The notes under the pieces: model-generated
Database searches by the model: none
The model's input: only the letters and a program-made list of their open reading frames with translations
Told to the model about the DNA's origin: nothing
DNA from: Litorivita pollutaquae
GTDB taxonomy: Bacteria > Pseudomonadota > Alphaproteobacteria > Rhodobacterales > Rhodobacteraceae
Assembly (NCBI RefSeq): GCF_003205515.1
Contig: NZ_KZ826483.1
Span: forward strand, 1-64,000
Length of the DNA: 64,000 nucleotides
Direction: 5' to 3'
Program-made: the position numbers and the translations under genes
Part shown: piece by piece, positions 7,242 through 15,342 of the stretch
Position numbering within the stretch: the first letter of the stretch is position 1
How the letters are laid out: every line of letters begins with the position of its first letter

Positions 7242-10200
7242 ATGCGGTTGGGATTGGACGTTGGGACGAATTCGATTGGTTGGTGGTTATATGCGAGCGA
7301 GAACAATACGATTACCGATGTGATCGACGGCGGCGTGAGGATTTTTTCAGACGGGCGGGACCCCAAATCCAAAAAGTCGCTTGCGGTGGATCGGCGCGCG
7401 GCGCGCGCGCAGCGGCGGCGGCGGGACCGCTATCTGCGTCGTAAGGCGGCGTTGATGAAACATATGGCCACAGCGGGGCTGATGCCATCGGATCCCACCG
7501 AGGCAAAGGCGCTTGAAGTGCTGGATCCCTACCGACTTCGCTCCGAGGGGCTGGATCGGGAACTCCCAATTGCCCATTTCGGGCGGGCCTTGTTTCACCT
7601 GAACCAACGACGAGGTTTCAAATCCAATCGCAAGACTGATCGCGGTGACAATGAAAACGGCAAGATAAAAGACGCGACCAAGCGTCTGGATGAGGAAATG
7701 GCAATTAAGCAGGCCCGCACTTATGGCGAGTTTTTGCATATGCGTCGTTCGGAAAAATGCGAGAAACCCGCGTCGGAGCCGGCTCTGAACATGGACGGCA
7801 CTCGCAACGATGACCGGCGGACCAAACCTGTCCGCACGCGCTTGTCGGTTGCGCGCCGTGACAACGCTGAAAAAGCCGAGGCGGGGTATGATTTTTATCC
7901 CGACCGACGACACTTATCCGATGAATTTGAACAGCTCTGGGCCGCGCAAGCGCAATTTGCGCCCGAAGTCTTGACCGATGATTTGCGCGATGAAATTGCG
8001 ATGATCATCTTTCATCAGCGCCCCCTGAAAACGCCAGAAGTCGGTTTGTGCCTGTTTACTAACGAGCGGCGTATCGCAAGCGCCCACCCGCTGAACCAAA
8101 GGCGGATCCTTGTAGAGACAATCAATGGGTTGCGTATTGCGGCACGGGGAGAGGCGGCTCGCGGGTTGACCCGCGAGGAGCGCGATCAAATTCTCCATGC
8201 GCTTGACAATAAAGCGCATACAAAATCTATGTCGGGCATGGCCATGACGCTCAAGGCGCTCGGCAAGACGATCAAGCTGCGCCCAGATCAATCCTTTACT
8301 TTGGAGACTGCGAACCGCGACGCCATTGCCTGCGATCCGGTGCGGGCCAGCCTGTCGCATCCGGATCGTTTCGGCCCGCGTTGGTCAATGTTGGATTGCG
8401 ACCGCCAATGGCACGTGATTGAGCGCTTGCGCGCGGTGCAGAGTGAAGCGGAATATGTCGAATTGGTGAACTGGTTGATTTCGGCGCATGGTTTGGATCG
8501 AGACCATGCGGAGGCGGTTGCCAATGCACCGCTGCCGGAGGGGTATGGGCGGCTTGGCCTGACAGCGACGCGCAATATTCTTGCGGCTCTAGAGGCTGAC
8601 GTGATCCCGTATAGCGCCGCAGTGGCAGCCTGCGGGTGGCACCATTCCGACGGCAGAACCGGTGAGGTTTTGACCGAACTTCCTTATTATGGGCAGATCC
8701 TTGATCGCCATGTGATCCCCGGCACCTACGCAGAGACCGACGATGATGTGACCCGCTACGGTCGCATCACTAATCCGACCGTCCATATCGGGTTGAACCA
8801 GTTGCGGCGGTTGGTGAACCGGATCATCACGGTTTACGGCCGCCCTGACGAAATAGTCGTCGAACTGGCCCGTGATCTCAAGCTGTCGGAAGATCAAAAG
8901 CGCGAGGTGCAGCGGGACATCAAAAAGAATACTGATGCGGCGATTGCGCGCGGGAAAAAGCTCGAAGAGATGGGCGTGCGGAACACAGGCGCAAATCGGA
9001 TGAAGTTTCGACTGTGGGAGGAGCTTGGCCCGACGATCGGCCCGCGATGCTGCCCGTATTCGGGTGAGGTGATCAGCGCGGCGATGATCTTTGACGGCTC
9101 TTGCGATATCGATCACATCCTCCCCTATTCGCGCACCCTTGATGACGGCTTTGCCAATCGCACGCTTTGCTTGACGGCCTTCAATCGCGCCAAATCGAAC
9201 AAGACCCCTTGGGAGGCGTGGGGCGGCACTCCCGCTTGGGAAAATATTGCCGCCAACCTCAAAAATTTGAAGGACAACAAGGCATGGCGTTTCGCGCCGG
9301 ATGCGATGGAGCGGTTTGAAGGGGAAAAGGATTTCACTGAGCGCGCCCTGAAAGACACGCAATATCTGGCGCGCATAGCTTGTAGGTATCTCGAGGCATT
9401 GTATGATGGTGGCGATGAGCGTCGCCATGTCTATGCGGTGCCTGGGCGAATGACCGAAATGCTGCGGCGACACTGGGGTCTGAATAGGCTGCTGCCTGAT
9501 CGGGACGGTGCCGTGAAGGCCAAAAACCGTACCGACCATCGCCATCATGCAATCGATGCTGCCGTTGTGGCGGCGACCGATCATGCGCTTATCAATCGTA
9601 TCAGTAAGGCCGCAGGCCGCGATGAAGAGGGCGGGAAGGGCGCGGAAGACGTCGCCCGAACTACATTGCCGCCTTGGGAGGGGTTCCGCGATGATATTGC
9701 AAGGCAGGTTGACACGATCATAGTCTCGCACCGTGCAGATCATGGGCGTATAGACCGCGAAGGGCGAAAAAGCGGCCAAGACAGCACCGCCGGACAGCTT
9801 CACAATGATACCGCCTACGGCATTATTGATGATCACACTGTGGTCAGCCGTGCGCCGTTGTTATCGCTTAAGCCCGCCGATATTGCCGTGACGACTAAAG
9901 GCAAGAACATTCGCGATCCGCAGTTGCAGCACGCTTTGGCTGTCGCGACTAAAGGCTGCGAGGGCAAAGCACTCGAAGAGGCGCTTATAGCATTCTCTGC
10001 CAAGCCCGGCCCCTATCAGGGGATCAGCCGGCTCCGGTTGACCGAAAGCCTACAGTCCTCGGCGAGGGTGGAAATCACAGGCCCATCGGGACAACCACTG
10101 AAAGCTTATAAGGGAGACAGCAACCACTGCTATGAGATCTGGCGCATGCCCGATGGCAAACCCAAGGCGCAGGTGATTACTACCTTCGAGGCGCATGGCG

Positions 10201-10496
10201 AAGCGATTCGCCGCCCGCATCCGGCGGCCAAACGTCTGTTGCGCGTGTTCAAACGGGATATGGTTGCGATAGAGAGGGAAGGGGAGCGGTTGATTTGTTA
10301 TGTGCAGAGGTTTGATCCCGCCAATGGTATTTTTCTTGCGCCGCATGTCGAAGCAAATGCCGATGCAAGGTCGCGTGCAAAGGGCGACCCTTTTCGAATT
10401 CTGCAAATGGGTCTTGGCCCAGCTATCAAAGCCAGAATACGCCGAGTTCACGTCGATGAAATGGGCCGTCTTCGCGATCCCGGACCGGTGGGATAA
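7242..10496 (+). CDS. cas9: CRISPR-associated endonuclease Cas9, type II-C
   Basis: A compact 1084-residue Cas9. RuvC-I is GLDVGTNSIGW with D6. The Arg-rich bridge helix is at about 47-70 (RRAARAQRRRRDRYLRRKAA). RuvC-II is EIVVELARD with E541. The HNH domain has DIDHILPYS with H625 and a downstream FNRAKSN. RuvC-III is HHAIDAAVV with H769 and D772. The rest is the PAM-interacting region. All nuclease residues are present, so RNA-guided double-strand cleavage is expected. ATG 7242 is preferred over the GTG three bases earlier because GGAGG at 7230-7234 is correctly spaced for it. The gene is divergent from the tracrRNA and is followed by cas1-cas2. Size and the lack of csn2 or cas4 support subtype II-C. 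Confidence 0.97.
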   Translation: MRLGLDVGTNSIGWWLYASENNTITDVIDGGVRIFSDGRDPKSKKSLAVDRRAARAQRRRRDRYLRRKAALMKHMATAGLMPSDPTEAKALEVLDPYRLRSEGLDRELPIAHFGRALFHLNQRRGFKSNRKTDRGDNENGKIKDATKRLDEEMAIKQARTYGEFLHMRRSEKCEKPASEPALNMDGTRNDDRRTKPVRTRLSVARRDNAEKAEAGYDFYPDRRHLSDEFEQLWAAQAQFAPEVLTDDLRDEIAMIIFHQRPLKTPEVGLCLFTNERRIASAHPLNQRRILVETINGLRIAARGEAARGLTREERDQILHALDNKAHTKSMSGMAMTLKALGKTIKLRPDQSFTLETANRDAIACDPVRASLSHPDRFGPRWSMLDCDRQWHVIERLRAVQSEAEYVELVNWLISAHGLDRDHAEAVANAPLPEGYGRLGLTATRNILAALEADVIPYSAAVAACGWHHSDGRTGEVLTELPYYGQILDRHVIPGTYAETDDDVTRYGRITNPTVHIGLNQLRRLVNRIITVYGRPDEIVVELARDLKLSEDQKREVQRDIKKNTDAAIARGKKLEEMGVRNTGANRMKFRLWEELGPTIGPRCCPYSGEVISAAMIFDGSCDIDHILPYSRTLDDGFANRTLCLTAFNRAKSNKTPWEAWGGTPAWENIAANLKNLKDNKAWRFAPDAMERFEGEKDFTERALKDTQYLARIACRYLEALYDGGDERRHVYAVPGRMTEMLRRHWGLNRLLPDRDGAVKAKNRTDHRHHAIDAAVVAATDHALINRISKAAGRDEEGGKGAEDVARTTLPPWEGFRDDIARQVDTIIVSHRADHGRIDREGRKSGQDSTAGQLHNDTAYGIIDDHTVVSRAPLLSLKPADIAVTTKGKNIRDPQLQHALAVATKGCEGKALEEALIAFSAKPGPYQGISRLRLTESLQSSARVEITGPSGQPLKAYKGDSNHCYEIWRMPDGKPKAQVITTFEAHGEAIRRPHPAAKRLLRVFKRDMVAIEREGERLICYVQRFDPANGIFLAPHVEANADARSRAKGDPFRILQMGLGPAIKARIRRVHVDEMGRLRDPGPVG

Positions 10497-10558
10497 GCTG
10501 CGGATTCGCGCGAATCGGAAAAATATGTCACACTTCCAAGGGTGTAGGAGTGTGATGA

Positions 10559-11470
10559 GTGGATCAAATTATAGACATCGCGACCGATGGGCGGCATTTG
10601 TCCCGCGATCGCGGTTTTCTCAAAGTGTCGGAAAACGGTTTGGAAAACGGCCGAACGCCGCTCGATCAGATCGCAGGCGTCATCGTTCATGCACATGGGA
10701 CAACGTGGTCCACATCGCTTTTGACTGAACTGGCTGATCGCGGCGCACCTGTGGTGCTTTGCGCTTCCAATCATGCTCCTAAATCTGTGCTGATGCCGCT
10801 TCAAGGCCACCATGCACAAGGTGCGCGCATGCGGGCGCAATGGCAGGCAAGGTCATCGCTGACCAAACAAGCATGGAAGCAGGTCGTGGGGGCGAAACTC
10901 CATATGCAGGCGGCAGTGCTCGCAGCCCATGGCAAAGCTCCTGCGCCGCTTTTGATGATGGTCCGGAAAATCACATCGGGTGATAGCACCAACATAGAGG
11001 CGCAGGCGGCGCGCCATTATTGGCCGCGCATGATGGGCCGTGATTTTCGCCGAGACAGCGCTGCGACAGATGCAAATGCTTTATTAAACTATGGCTATAC
11101 TGTCCTGCGTGCTGCTGCCGCCCGTGCTGTTGTTGCCGCAGGGCTGCACCCGACAATCGGATTGTTTCACTCGAATCGAGGTAATGCTTTTGCACTCGCA
11201 GACGATTTGATGGAGCCGTTCCGCCCCTTGGTGGATTGCGCCGTGCGGTCGTTGATAGCGCAGCAAGGCACAGACGTGGACACATCAGCGAAACAAGTAT
11301 TGGCCGGATTGATCGCTCTCGACCTACCGCTCGGCGAGGGGATCACGCCGGTTTCCGTCGCACTGTCGAAGCTTGCAATCTCGCTTGGACAAAGTTTCGA
11401 AGCAGGAAAGCTGTCGCTGGCCCTTCCTGCTCCGCCCGATCCCTTGACACTTAAGGGGCTCGGAAAATGA
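10559..11470 (+). CDS. cas1: CRISPR adaptation integrase Cas1
   Basis: A 303-residue Cas1 with the catalytic metal-binding triad E147 (NIEAQAARHYW), H204 (GLFHSNRGNAF) and E219 (DLMEPFRPLVD). With Cas2 it inserts new spacers into the array. The GTG start has AGGAG at 10546-10550 in good spacing. It starts 62 bp after cas9 and overlaps cas2 by four bases. Confidence 0.95.
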   Translation: MDQIIDIATDGRHLSRDRGFLKVSENGLENGRTPLDQIAGVIVHAHGTTWSTSLLTELADRGAPVVLCASNHAPKSVLMPLQGHHAQGARMRAQWQARSSLTKQAWKQVVGAKLHMQAAVLAAHGKAPAPLLMMVRKITSGDSTNIEAQAARHYWPRMMGRDFRRDSAATDANALLNYGYTVLRAAAARAVVAAGLHPTIGLFHSNRGNAFALADDLMEPFRPLVDCAVRSLIAQQGTDVDTSAKQVLAGLIALDLPLGEGITPVSVALSKLAISLGQSFEAGKLSLALPAPPDPLTLKGLGK

Positions 11471-11811
11471 CAAAAACTGTGACCCAACTATCGGGATATC
11501 GCCTCATGTGGATTCTTGTGATGTTCGACCTGCCGACCGATACCAAGCGCCAACGCAAAGACGCGGGATCTTTTCGAAACTTCTTGCTTGATGAAGGCTT
11601 TGAGCGCAGCCAATTCTCGGTCTACGCCCGTTTCGTGAATGGGAAAGAGGCATTCGCGACGCGAATCGCCAGAATTGAGCGACATCTTCCGGAAGCAGGT
11701 GATGTGCAGATCTTGAATTTTACTGATCGGCAATATCGTGATATTGTTCATTTTTCAGATCAAGGCCGTAGGCAGAGACGTGAAAACCCGCAGCAACTGG
11801 TGATGTTTTGA
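11467..11811 (+). CDS. cas2: CRISPR-associated protein Cas2
   Basis: A 114-residue Cas2 with the ferredoxin-like fold start RLMWILVMFDLPTDT, the conserved Asp after the first strand, and the family's C-terminal strand. It forms the structural core of the Cas1-Cas2 integration complex. Its ATG overlaps the cas1 TGA (ATGA), so translation is coupled. The array begins 73 bp downstream on the opposite coding sense. Confidence 0.93.
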   Translation: MTKTVTQLSGYRLMWILVMFDLPTDTKRQRKDAGSFRNFLLDEGFERSQFSVYARFVNGKEAFATRIARIERHLPEAGDVQILNFTDRQYRDIVHFSDQGRRQRRENPQQLVMF

Positions 11812-11812
11812 T

Positions 11813-11848
11813 GCGATTCGTTTTGAAAATTCGCGATAGAGTTCTGGA
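11813..11848 (-). repeat. Possible decayed CRISPR repeat between cas2 and the array
   Basis: The 10-bp core AAAATTCGCG of the repeat recurs at 11826-11835 in the same orientation, but the flanking repeat bases are mostly lost. With the minus-strand transcription direction this is the leader-distal side, where degenerate repeats are expected. The predicted spacing to the first intact repeat would be 36 rather than 30 bp, which weakens the call. Confidence 0.3.
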
Positions 11849-11884
11849 AAAGCCTTTGCGTTACATAGGCTTAACCAGATATCT

Positions 11885-12250
11885 ATTGTAGCTGTTCAAA
11901 ATTCGCGGTCCAGCCGCAACCTTGCTGAATATCCACCAGCGCGGGCATGGATTGTAGCTGTTCAAAATTCGCGGTCCAGCCGCAACCTTGTAAAAAAGGC
12001 TTTCAACGTCGGGCGTATTGTAGCTGTTCAAAATTCGCGGTCCAGCCGCAACCGGCTCGCGAGGTATGACCGTTGCGGAGGCATTGTAGCTGTTCAAAAT
12101 TCGCGGTCCAGCCGCAACGCCGATATATGACGGCCGCTTGTGACGCTGATTGTAGCTGTTCAAAATTCGCGGTCCAGCCGCAACAGCAATTGCCGCGTTG
12201 ACGGCAGAGGCCTTATTGTAGCTGTTCAAAATTCGCGGTCCAGCCGCAAC
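11885..12250 (-). CRISPR. Type II-C CRISPR array: six 36-bp repeats, five 30-bp spacers
   Basis: Repeats lie at 11885-11920, 11951-11986, 12017-12052, 12083-12118, 12149-12184 and 12215-12250. All six are identical, and all five spacers are exactly 30 bp and different. In transcript sense (minus strand) the repeat starts GTTGCGGCTGGACCGCG and ends GCTACAAT, the pattern of II-C repeats. The terminal TACAAT resembles the repeat-embedded -10 boxes described in Neisseria meningitidis, so each crRNA may have its own promoter. The leader should then be on the right side, between the array and the integrase. Downstream on the minus strand an AAGCC...GGCTTTT stem could end the transcript. Confidence 0.97.
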
Positions 12251-12334
12251 GATGGGGGGCTAGGGGCTAAGTATTCCCACTATCTTGTTGGCATCTGCAT
12301 TTGGATCAAGCGGTTCGCGTTTGAAAACGCAAAT

Positions 12335-13510
12335 TCAGGAAAGCGCAATCACATTTTCGCCCAAGGTTTCGGGGGTCGTAACCTGTGCCCATGTTGCCAT
12401 AAGATCACGGCGCTTTTCGAAAAGATCAGACCGCGCATAGGCCGCTTCGGCCTTGTCTTTGATCCCGTGCGCCAGCGCCGCCTCGATCACTTCGCGCGGG
12501 AAGCTGGTGGTCTCGCCCGCCCAATCGCGGAACGTGGACCGGAACCCGTGAACAGTGATGTCGTTGTAGTCCATCCGGCGCAAAAGCGCGGTCATGCTCA
12601 TATCGGATATGGGTTTGCCCGCTTTTGTTTCGCTGCCAAAGATCAGGTCAGTGTCTCGGCCGCGCGGTCCAAGTTGGGCAATGGCGGCGGGTGCCAGGGG
12701 GACACGGTGTTCCTTGGCCGCTTTCATGCGCTGGGCGGGAATGGTCCACACGCCGTTTGCAAGATCAACCTCTGCCCACGTCATGCCACGGGTTTCCCCA
12801 GATCGTGCCGCCGTGAGAATGGTAAAGGTCAACGCACGCGCTGAAACGCCACTGCGGCTTGAAAGGGCGTTCATAAAGTCAGCGATATCGGCATGAGGCA
12901 GGGCAGGGTGATGTTTGACGGCCCTTACCTTTGTCGGCTTAGGTAAGAGGTTGTCCAAGTGCCCACGCCACCGCGCGGGGTTGTCACCTTCTCGAATGCC
13001 CAGCGCCGATGCATAGTCCAGAACCGCTTCGATCCGTTGGCGAACACGGTTTGCGGTTTCGGGTTTCTGGGACCATATCGGTTTGAGCGCCCCGATCACG
13101 TCGGCGGTGGCAATCTTGGTAACTTGCATGGTGCCAAGGCTGGGGAAGACATACGCCTCTAGCGTGGACGTCCATTGCGCGGCGTGTTTCGCGTTCTTCC
13201 AGCCGGATCGTTTGTTTTCGATCAGTTCTAGGGCGGCGTCCTTGAATGTCTTGGGTTGAGATTGCCGACGTTTGGCTATCGGATCATCCCCGGCTAAGAT
13301 CAAACGCCTTGCCTCTGTCGCTTTATCCCGCGCCATTGCCAAGGTCACATCTGGATAAGCGCCCAATCCCAGGTCGTGGCGGCGTCCTTGGACCTGATAC
13401 CTCAGAACCCAAGAACGCGCCCCCGTCGGTTTTACATACAGAAAAAGCCCGCGCCCGTCGCCATGACGTCCAGTCCCTGCCGTTTCAACTTTTCGAGCGC
13501 TTAACTTCAT
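12335..13510 (-). CDS. P4-type tyrosine integrase (DUF4102 N-terminus), second integrase
   Basis: A 391-residue integrase. The N-terminal DUF4102 arm-binding domain (about 1-85) contains GDGRGLFLYVKPTGARSWVL. The catalytic domain has R236 (AARSGE), K around 263-266, H321-x-x-R324 (VHGFRSTFRDW), H348 (LAHGI) and Tyr 358 (EAAYAR). Its ATG lies 6 bp from the right-hand arm sites and 155 bp from the right core repeat, the usual layout of P4-like integrases that repress their own promoter from attL. It is the best candidate for the enzyme that inserted the element. It ends 84 bp from the CRISPR array. Confidence 0.92.
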   Translation of the reverse strand: MKLSARKVETAGTGRHGDGRGLFLYVKPTGARSWVLRYQVQGRRHDLGLGAYPDVTLAMARDKATEARRLILAGDDPIAKRRQSQPKTFKDAALELIENKRSGWKNAKHAAQWTSTLEAYVFPSLGTMQVTKIATADVIGALKPIWSQKPETANRVRQRIEAVLDYASALGIREGDNPARWRGHLDNLLPKPTKVRAVKHHPALPHADIADFMNALSSRSGVSARALTFTILTAARSGETRGMTWAEVDLANGVWTIPAQRMKAAKEHRVPLAPAAIAQLGPRGRDTDLIFGSETKAGKPISDMSMTALLRRMDYNDITVHGFRSTFRDWAGETTSFPREVIEAALAHGIKDKAEAAYARSDLFEKRRDLMATWAQVTTPETLGENVIALS

Positions 13511-13515
13511 GTCGT

Positions 13516-13538
13516 TCCCACATTTGTTCCCACACTTG
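13516..13538 (+). repeat. Right arm-type integrase sites (23-bp direct repeat copy 2)
   Basis: Identical to 2546-2568 over 23 bp, with two tandem CCCACAYTTG units. It overlaps the presumed promoter of the P4-type integrase, which suggests autoregulation. Confidence 0.65.
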
Positions 13539-13664
13539 ATCTAGGTTTAGGGCGAACGGATTTGAACGTCAATGGCGGGGAGTGAATTTAAGGTATTGAA
13601 AGTAAACGGTTAAGATGGGTGGTGGCGAATGTGGGTGAACCCCTGAAAACAGGGGGTATACGGT

Positions 13665-13680
13665 TCCCCAGTCCGCCACT
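13665..13680 (+). repeat. Right attachment-site core (16-bp direct repeat copy 2)
   Basis: Exact copy of 2475-2490. It forms the 3' arm of a larger inverted repeat (GTGGCG at 13622-13627 with CGCCAC at 13674-13679) that encloses a 6-bp stem with an AAAA loop at 13640-13655. Confidence 0.75.
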
Positions 13681-13721
13681 TCTGCCTTAAAGGCGTTGTT
13701 CCCCTTATAAAACTCACTCAT
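13665..13721 (-). pseudogene. 5' portion of the gene split by the integrative element
   Basis: ATG at 13721-13719, preceded on the minus strand by AAAGG at suitable distance, starts MSEFYKGNNAFKAEVADWG and enters the right core repeat. In the present sequence the frame then runs 32 codons into element DNA and stops at 13569. Joining at the repeat to the matching frame at 2474 restores a gene of about 190 codons that leads into the RepA-like ATPase gene. The same frame is open up to an earlier Met at 13826, but the ribosome site favours 13721. Confidence 0.6.
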
Positions 13722-14179
13722 TTTGACGAACCTTTCGTGTGTGTTAGCACTTTGAGCCCGTTTGGTTCTTAAAAAGCTTGGCAAAACCTCGATCTGCCAT
13801 GAGGCCATGCCTCGCTTTTCCTGCATGAAAATGAACTATTTGCGGTGACGCATGGCCCGGCATCGTCATGATCTCACGCTCAGATGCCCTTGCCTCTGCC
13901 AACTGAGTTGCCAGACCTTTCTCAATCCGTGCGAGGTGCCGTGCGGCGGCGCCGCTTCATTGCACCGCTAACCTAGCGCATTGCATTGCCCGATCCGTTC
14001 GGAGAGCGGCCGCGATCTCCAGCGGTTTCAGGAAACGTCATTTTGACGATGGTAGCAGCTCAAGGACTTCTTGGAGGTTGCGGGTGTCTTAGGGCGGGAA
14101 CTGGAAACCGAAGTTGTTCATGGAACAAACATAGCCGATAGACTGTCGGATGTATCTTTCAGGGGTGCGAGTGGGGCGG
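13722..14179. other. Non-coding stretch between the island and the chromosome
   Basis: About 460 bp with no credible gene. The 12-bp TCATTTTGACGA that spans the start of the split gene recurs near 14038. The transition from island to chromosomal sequence probably lies here, but I see no second attachment repeat that would mark it. Confidence 0.35.
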
Positions 14180-15342
14180 CTAGGTGTCGTGATGTAAGAT
14201 GCGCTGCGCGAGGGCTGCAATGATGTCGGTTTGAGTGACGATGCCCGTCACGTTACCATTCTCTAGAACAGGCAGGGCTTCTGTGCCGCCGCCGACCATC
14301 ATCGGAAGCAAAGCCCCGATGGGGGTCGTGATCGTGGCACGTGGACCGGCGACACTCATAATGTTCTCGGCACATACGGTTTTATCCCGATTGCGATCCA
14401 GTAACCGGATCAATGCGGATCGAAAGCCACGGTTGAGGCGCAACGAATCTTCGCGCGCACGGCTGACGCGCACGGCTGATCAGGTCGATTTGAAAGATAA
14501 TGCCCATGAATTTCGCGTCGCGGCCGGCCACCGGCAAGGAGGTGAAGCGATGGCGTCTGAATAAATCTGCGATCGTGGCCAAAGAGGTGTCTGGCGTCAC
14601 AGTCACCGGGTTGCGGGACATGATGTCAGCGGCGGTCAATGTGCCGGTATGATGGGTGGCCGCCTGAAGTTCGGCGGCACCGATCAACCGGGCAAGGTCT
14701 TCGACCCCGACGTTGAATGATTGCCTGTGGCGCTCCAGCAGATTGGTCAACTCTTCTTCGGAGAGGCCGAGCCGCTCCATCGGATCGGGGCCTTTGCCGC
14801 TTTGATGATCGGCATCCTCGAATTGGCGAAAGGGATAACGGCACCCGGTCAGCCGTGCATAGCCTGTCGCAAATATCACCAAAATCACCGTGCCCAACGC
14901 GATCGGAGACAGCGCGAACCAAAAGCCAAGATCCTGCACAGCGGCGGGGCTCATCGCGGCGGTCATGGCCACCGCACCGGCTGGTGGATGGATCGCGCGG
15001 CACAAGATCGTGACAGAGATCGCGCCGCCGACAGCCACAGCGATACGAAGCGCCGGATCGTCAATCCACAGGCAGGCCGACACCCCGGACCAGGGCCGCA
15101 AGCGTGTTGCCCACCACGGCCGACCACGGCTGCGCAAGCGGGCTGTTGGGCACGGCGAACAAAAGCACCGACGTCGCGCCAAAGGGCGCAACGAGATACA
15201 TTCCGAGCCTGTGATCCATCGATGGAGAAAGTAAAAACAACCCCGTCAGTGCCAAGGCAAGGCACGCGCCAATTCCGGCGCGGGCGGCTTCGATGGACGA
15301 GGTTCGGGCGACGGCCGGACCAAGTGAACGCAAGATGTGCAA
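14180..15342 (-). pseudogene. HPP-family membrane protein with CBS domains, broken by two frameshifts
   Basis: Three overlapping frames together encode a full HPP/CBS protein. The first (15342-15061) holds the HPP start with GACLALALTGLFLL and APFGATSVLLFAVP. The second (from about 15085) continues with IHPPAGAVAMTAAM, then two CBS halves including TLTAADIMSRNPVTVTPD. The third (to 14180) has the last CBS piece ending TQTDIIAALAQRILHHDT. The first break fits one extra G in a G-run near 15082. The second is a 13-bp tandem duplication near 14456-14480 (GCGCACGGCTGA twice). Such proteins are four-helix membrane proteins, some linked to nitrite transport. A sequencing error could explain the first break but hardly the second. 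Confidence 0.7.

Larger units (their letters stand above)
2475..13680. mobile_element. 11.2-kb integrative element carrying a type II-C CRISPR-Cas system
   Basis: The ends are a 16-bp perfect direct repeat (TCCCCAGTCCGCCACT). Inside each end is a 23-bp identical sequence (2546-2568 and 13516-13538) built from tandem TTCCCACAYTTG-type units, as expected for integrase arm sites. A P4-type integrase starts 6 bp from the right-hand arm sites and a second tyrosine recombinase sits at the left end, followed by two HTH proteins. Removing the element at the repeats rejoins two half-genes in the same frame. Cargo: two unknown genes, tracrRNA, cas9-cas1-cas2 and a CRISPR array. What is seen is the repeats, frames and gene content; mobility is inferred. 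Confidence 0.75.

Noticed and set aside
8589-9836. A 415-codon minus-strand frame
   Set aside because: It is entirely antisense to cas9, whose motifs are all intact on the plus strand.
11861-12229. A 122-codon minus-strand frame with a repeated AAGPRILNSYN motif
   Set aside because: It is the translation of the CRISPR repeats and spacers (66-bp period is a multiple of three), not a protein gene.
12140-12844. A 234-codon plus-strand frame
   Set aside because: It begins in the CRISPR array and then runs antisense through the integrase gene.
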